This document shows positions 63,488 through 64,000 of a stretch of 64,000 nt of DNA, in pieces. This DNA comes from DASQPA01 sp963757335 (GTDB taxonomy: Bacteria; Acidobacteriota; Thermoanaerobaculia; Multivoradales; UBA5704), in assembly GCA_963757335.1 (NCBI GenBank), contig CAVWRJ010000008.1, positions 1,098,322-1,162,321 of the forward strand, written 5' to 3'. Every line of letters begins with the position of its first letter. Positions within the stretch are counted from its first letter, which is position 1. The notes beneath the pieces are model-generated. The model worked only from the letters and a program-made list of their open reading frames with translations. It did not search any database and had not been told where the DNA came from. Position numbers and translations under genes: made by a program.

Positions 63488-64000
63488 ACCGCGTCCCTCA
63501 GCGGATCCTTCGAACGGGGTTCCGCCACTGGCTCGACACAGGCCAGCAGGCCCTCCTGCCAGAGGGGGCTCCGCCCATCGATCTGCCGAGTCCGGGCAGC
63601 GTCTACCGGCCGACCTCCAGCTCGCGCCCTGAGGATGCGGGATCTCTCCTGCTCGCCGCCAAGGCTCTTGTCTTCTGCGGCTTTCCTCTTCAGCCCACCC
63701 CCTTGACCTCGCTTACGCGGCAGGCTCAACTCGGCGCCGACACTCACCTGACCGTCTACTTCTCGACGACAGAGCCCGGCGTCCCAATCCCGTATGGCGC
63801 CGATCGAGCCCTCCTCGCCTGGATCACCACCCTCACCTACGATACGGGCTTCGTCACCTTCACCAACCTGACCGACTTCTTCGAAGCCTTCCAGCTCGCC
63901 CGCTCGGGTGTCCAGTACCAGCGTTTCGAGCAGCGGCTCCAGCGCCTCTTGAGTCTGTCGCTGTCGGTGATCCTGAGAACGCCTACCGGCGTCGTCCGGC
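63484..64000 (+). CDS. RepA-like replication initiator (partial, runs off the window)
   Basis: The first 172 residues are open from ATG 63484 to the window end. THLTVYFSTTEPGVPIPYGADRALLAWITTLTYDTGFVTF and the following NLTDFFEAFQLARSGVQYQRFEQRLQRLLSLSLSV resemble plasmid-encoded RepA/replication initiators, in which a PYG-x-x-RALLAW block precedes a winged-helix region. The ATGA overlap with a recombinase tail supports a mobile replicon. The C-terminal half is not seen. Confidence reflects a family match from memory. Confidence 0.55.
   Translation, partial: MNRVPQRILRTGFRHWLDTGQQALLPEGAPPIDLPSPGSVYRPTSSSRPEDAGSLLLAAKALVFCGFPLQPTPLTSLTRQAQLGADTHLTVYFSTTEPGVPIPYGADRALLAWITTLTYDTGFVTFTNLTDFFEAFQLARSGVQYQRFEQRLQRLLSLSLSVILRTPTGVVR

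Overview
The window is very GC-rich and reads like a chromosome segment of a free-living soil or sediment bacterium. Giant NRPS genes, a Uma2-type nuclease, DUF433/DUF5615 and other toxin-antitoxin pieces, and integron debris fit an Acidobacteriota-like or similar genome. No ribosomal RNA or other phylogenetic marker is present, so this is an inference.

Layout. (1) 0.26-24.3 kb, plus strand: two adjoining NRPS genes. NRPS-1 is C-A(Thr)-T-E-C-A(Thr-like)-T-C-TE. NRPS-2 is half-C-A-T-C-A-T-C-A-T-C-A(Ser)-T. They overlap by 4 bp, and a nucleoside phosphorylase gene follows NRPS-2 after 1 bp. (2) 25-33.9 kb: a Uma2 nuclease, a hypothetical gene, an NlpC/P60-like gene flanked by two attC-like sites, a damaged ParE-type toxin-antitoxin pair, a remnant of the nucleoside phosphorylase, a repeat domain/PI-PLC fusion, an aldo/keto reductase, and an 83-bp tandem repeat array abutting a beheaded PhoD phosphatase. 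(3) 34.1-43.4 kb: a lower-GC stretch resembling a decayed integron cassette array (CALIN). It has attC-like sites, HNH, AbiJ-NTD/TIR and PIN-type genes, toxin-antitoxin remnants, the C-terminal tail of an integron integrase, a Cys-rich exported peptide, a DHFR/RibD-like protein and a DinB protein. (4) 43.5-60.7 kb, minus strand: a 17-kb NRPS-3, FAAL-ACP-(C-A-T)x4-E, with the last two modules recently duplicated. (5) 60.7-64 kb: 21-bp repeats, an HTH regulator overlapping a secreted esterase, a tyrosine recombinase tail and a RepA-like gene cut by the window end.

How the genes work together. NRPS-3 begins with a fatty-acyl-AMP ligase and ends in an epimerase. NRPS-1 begins with a DCL-type condensation domain and carries the only thioesterase. 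The simplest reading is one Ser/Thr-rich lipopeptide line, NRPS-3 to NRPS-1, split between two strands by the cassette region. NRPS-2 would add up to four residues, but it starts with only the C-terminal half of a condensation domain and has no release domain.

Caution. Several genes need a single 1-nt frameshift to be intact: NRPS-1, NRPS-2, NRPS-3 twice at identical nine-base homopolymers, the PI-PLC gene and an antitoxin. Sequencing error, real decay, or slippage cannot be told apart from this window alone.
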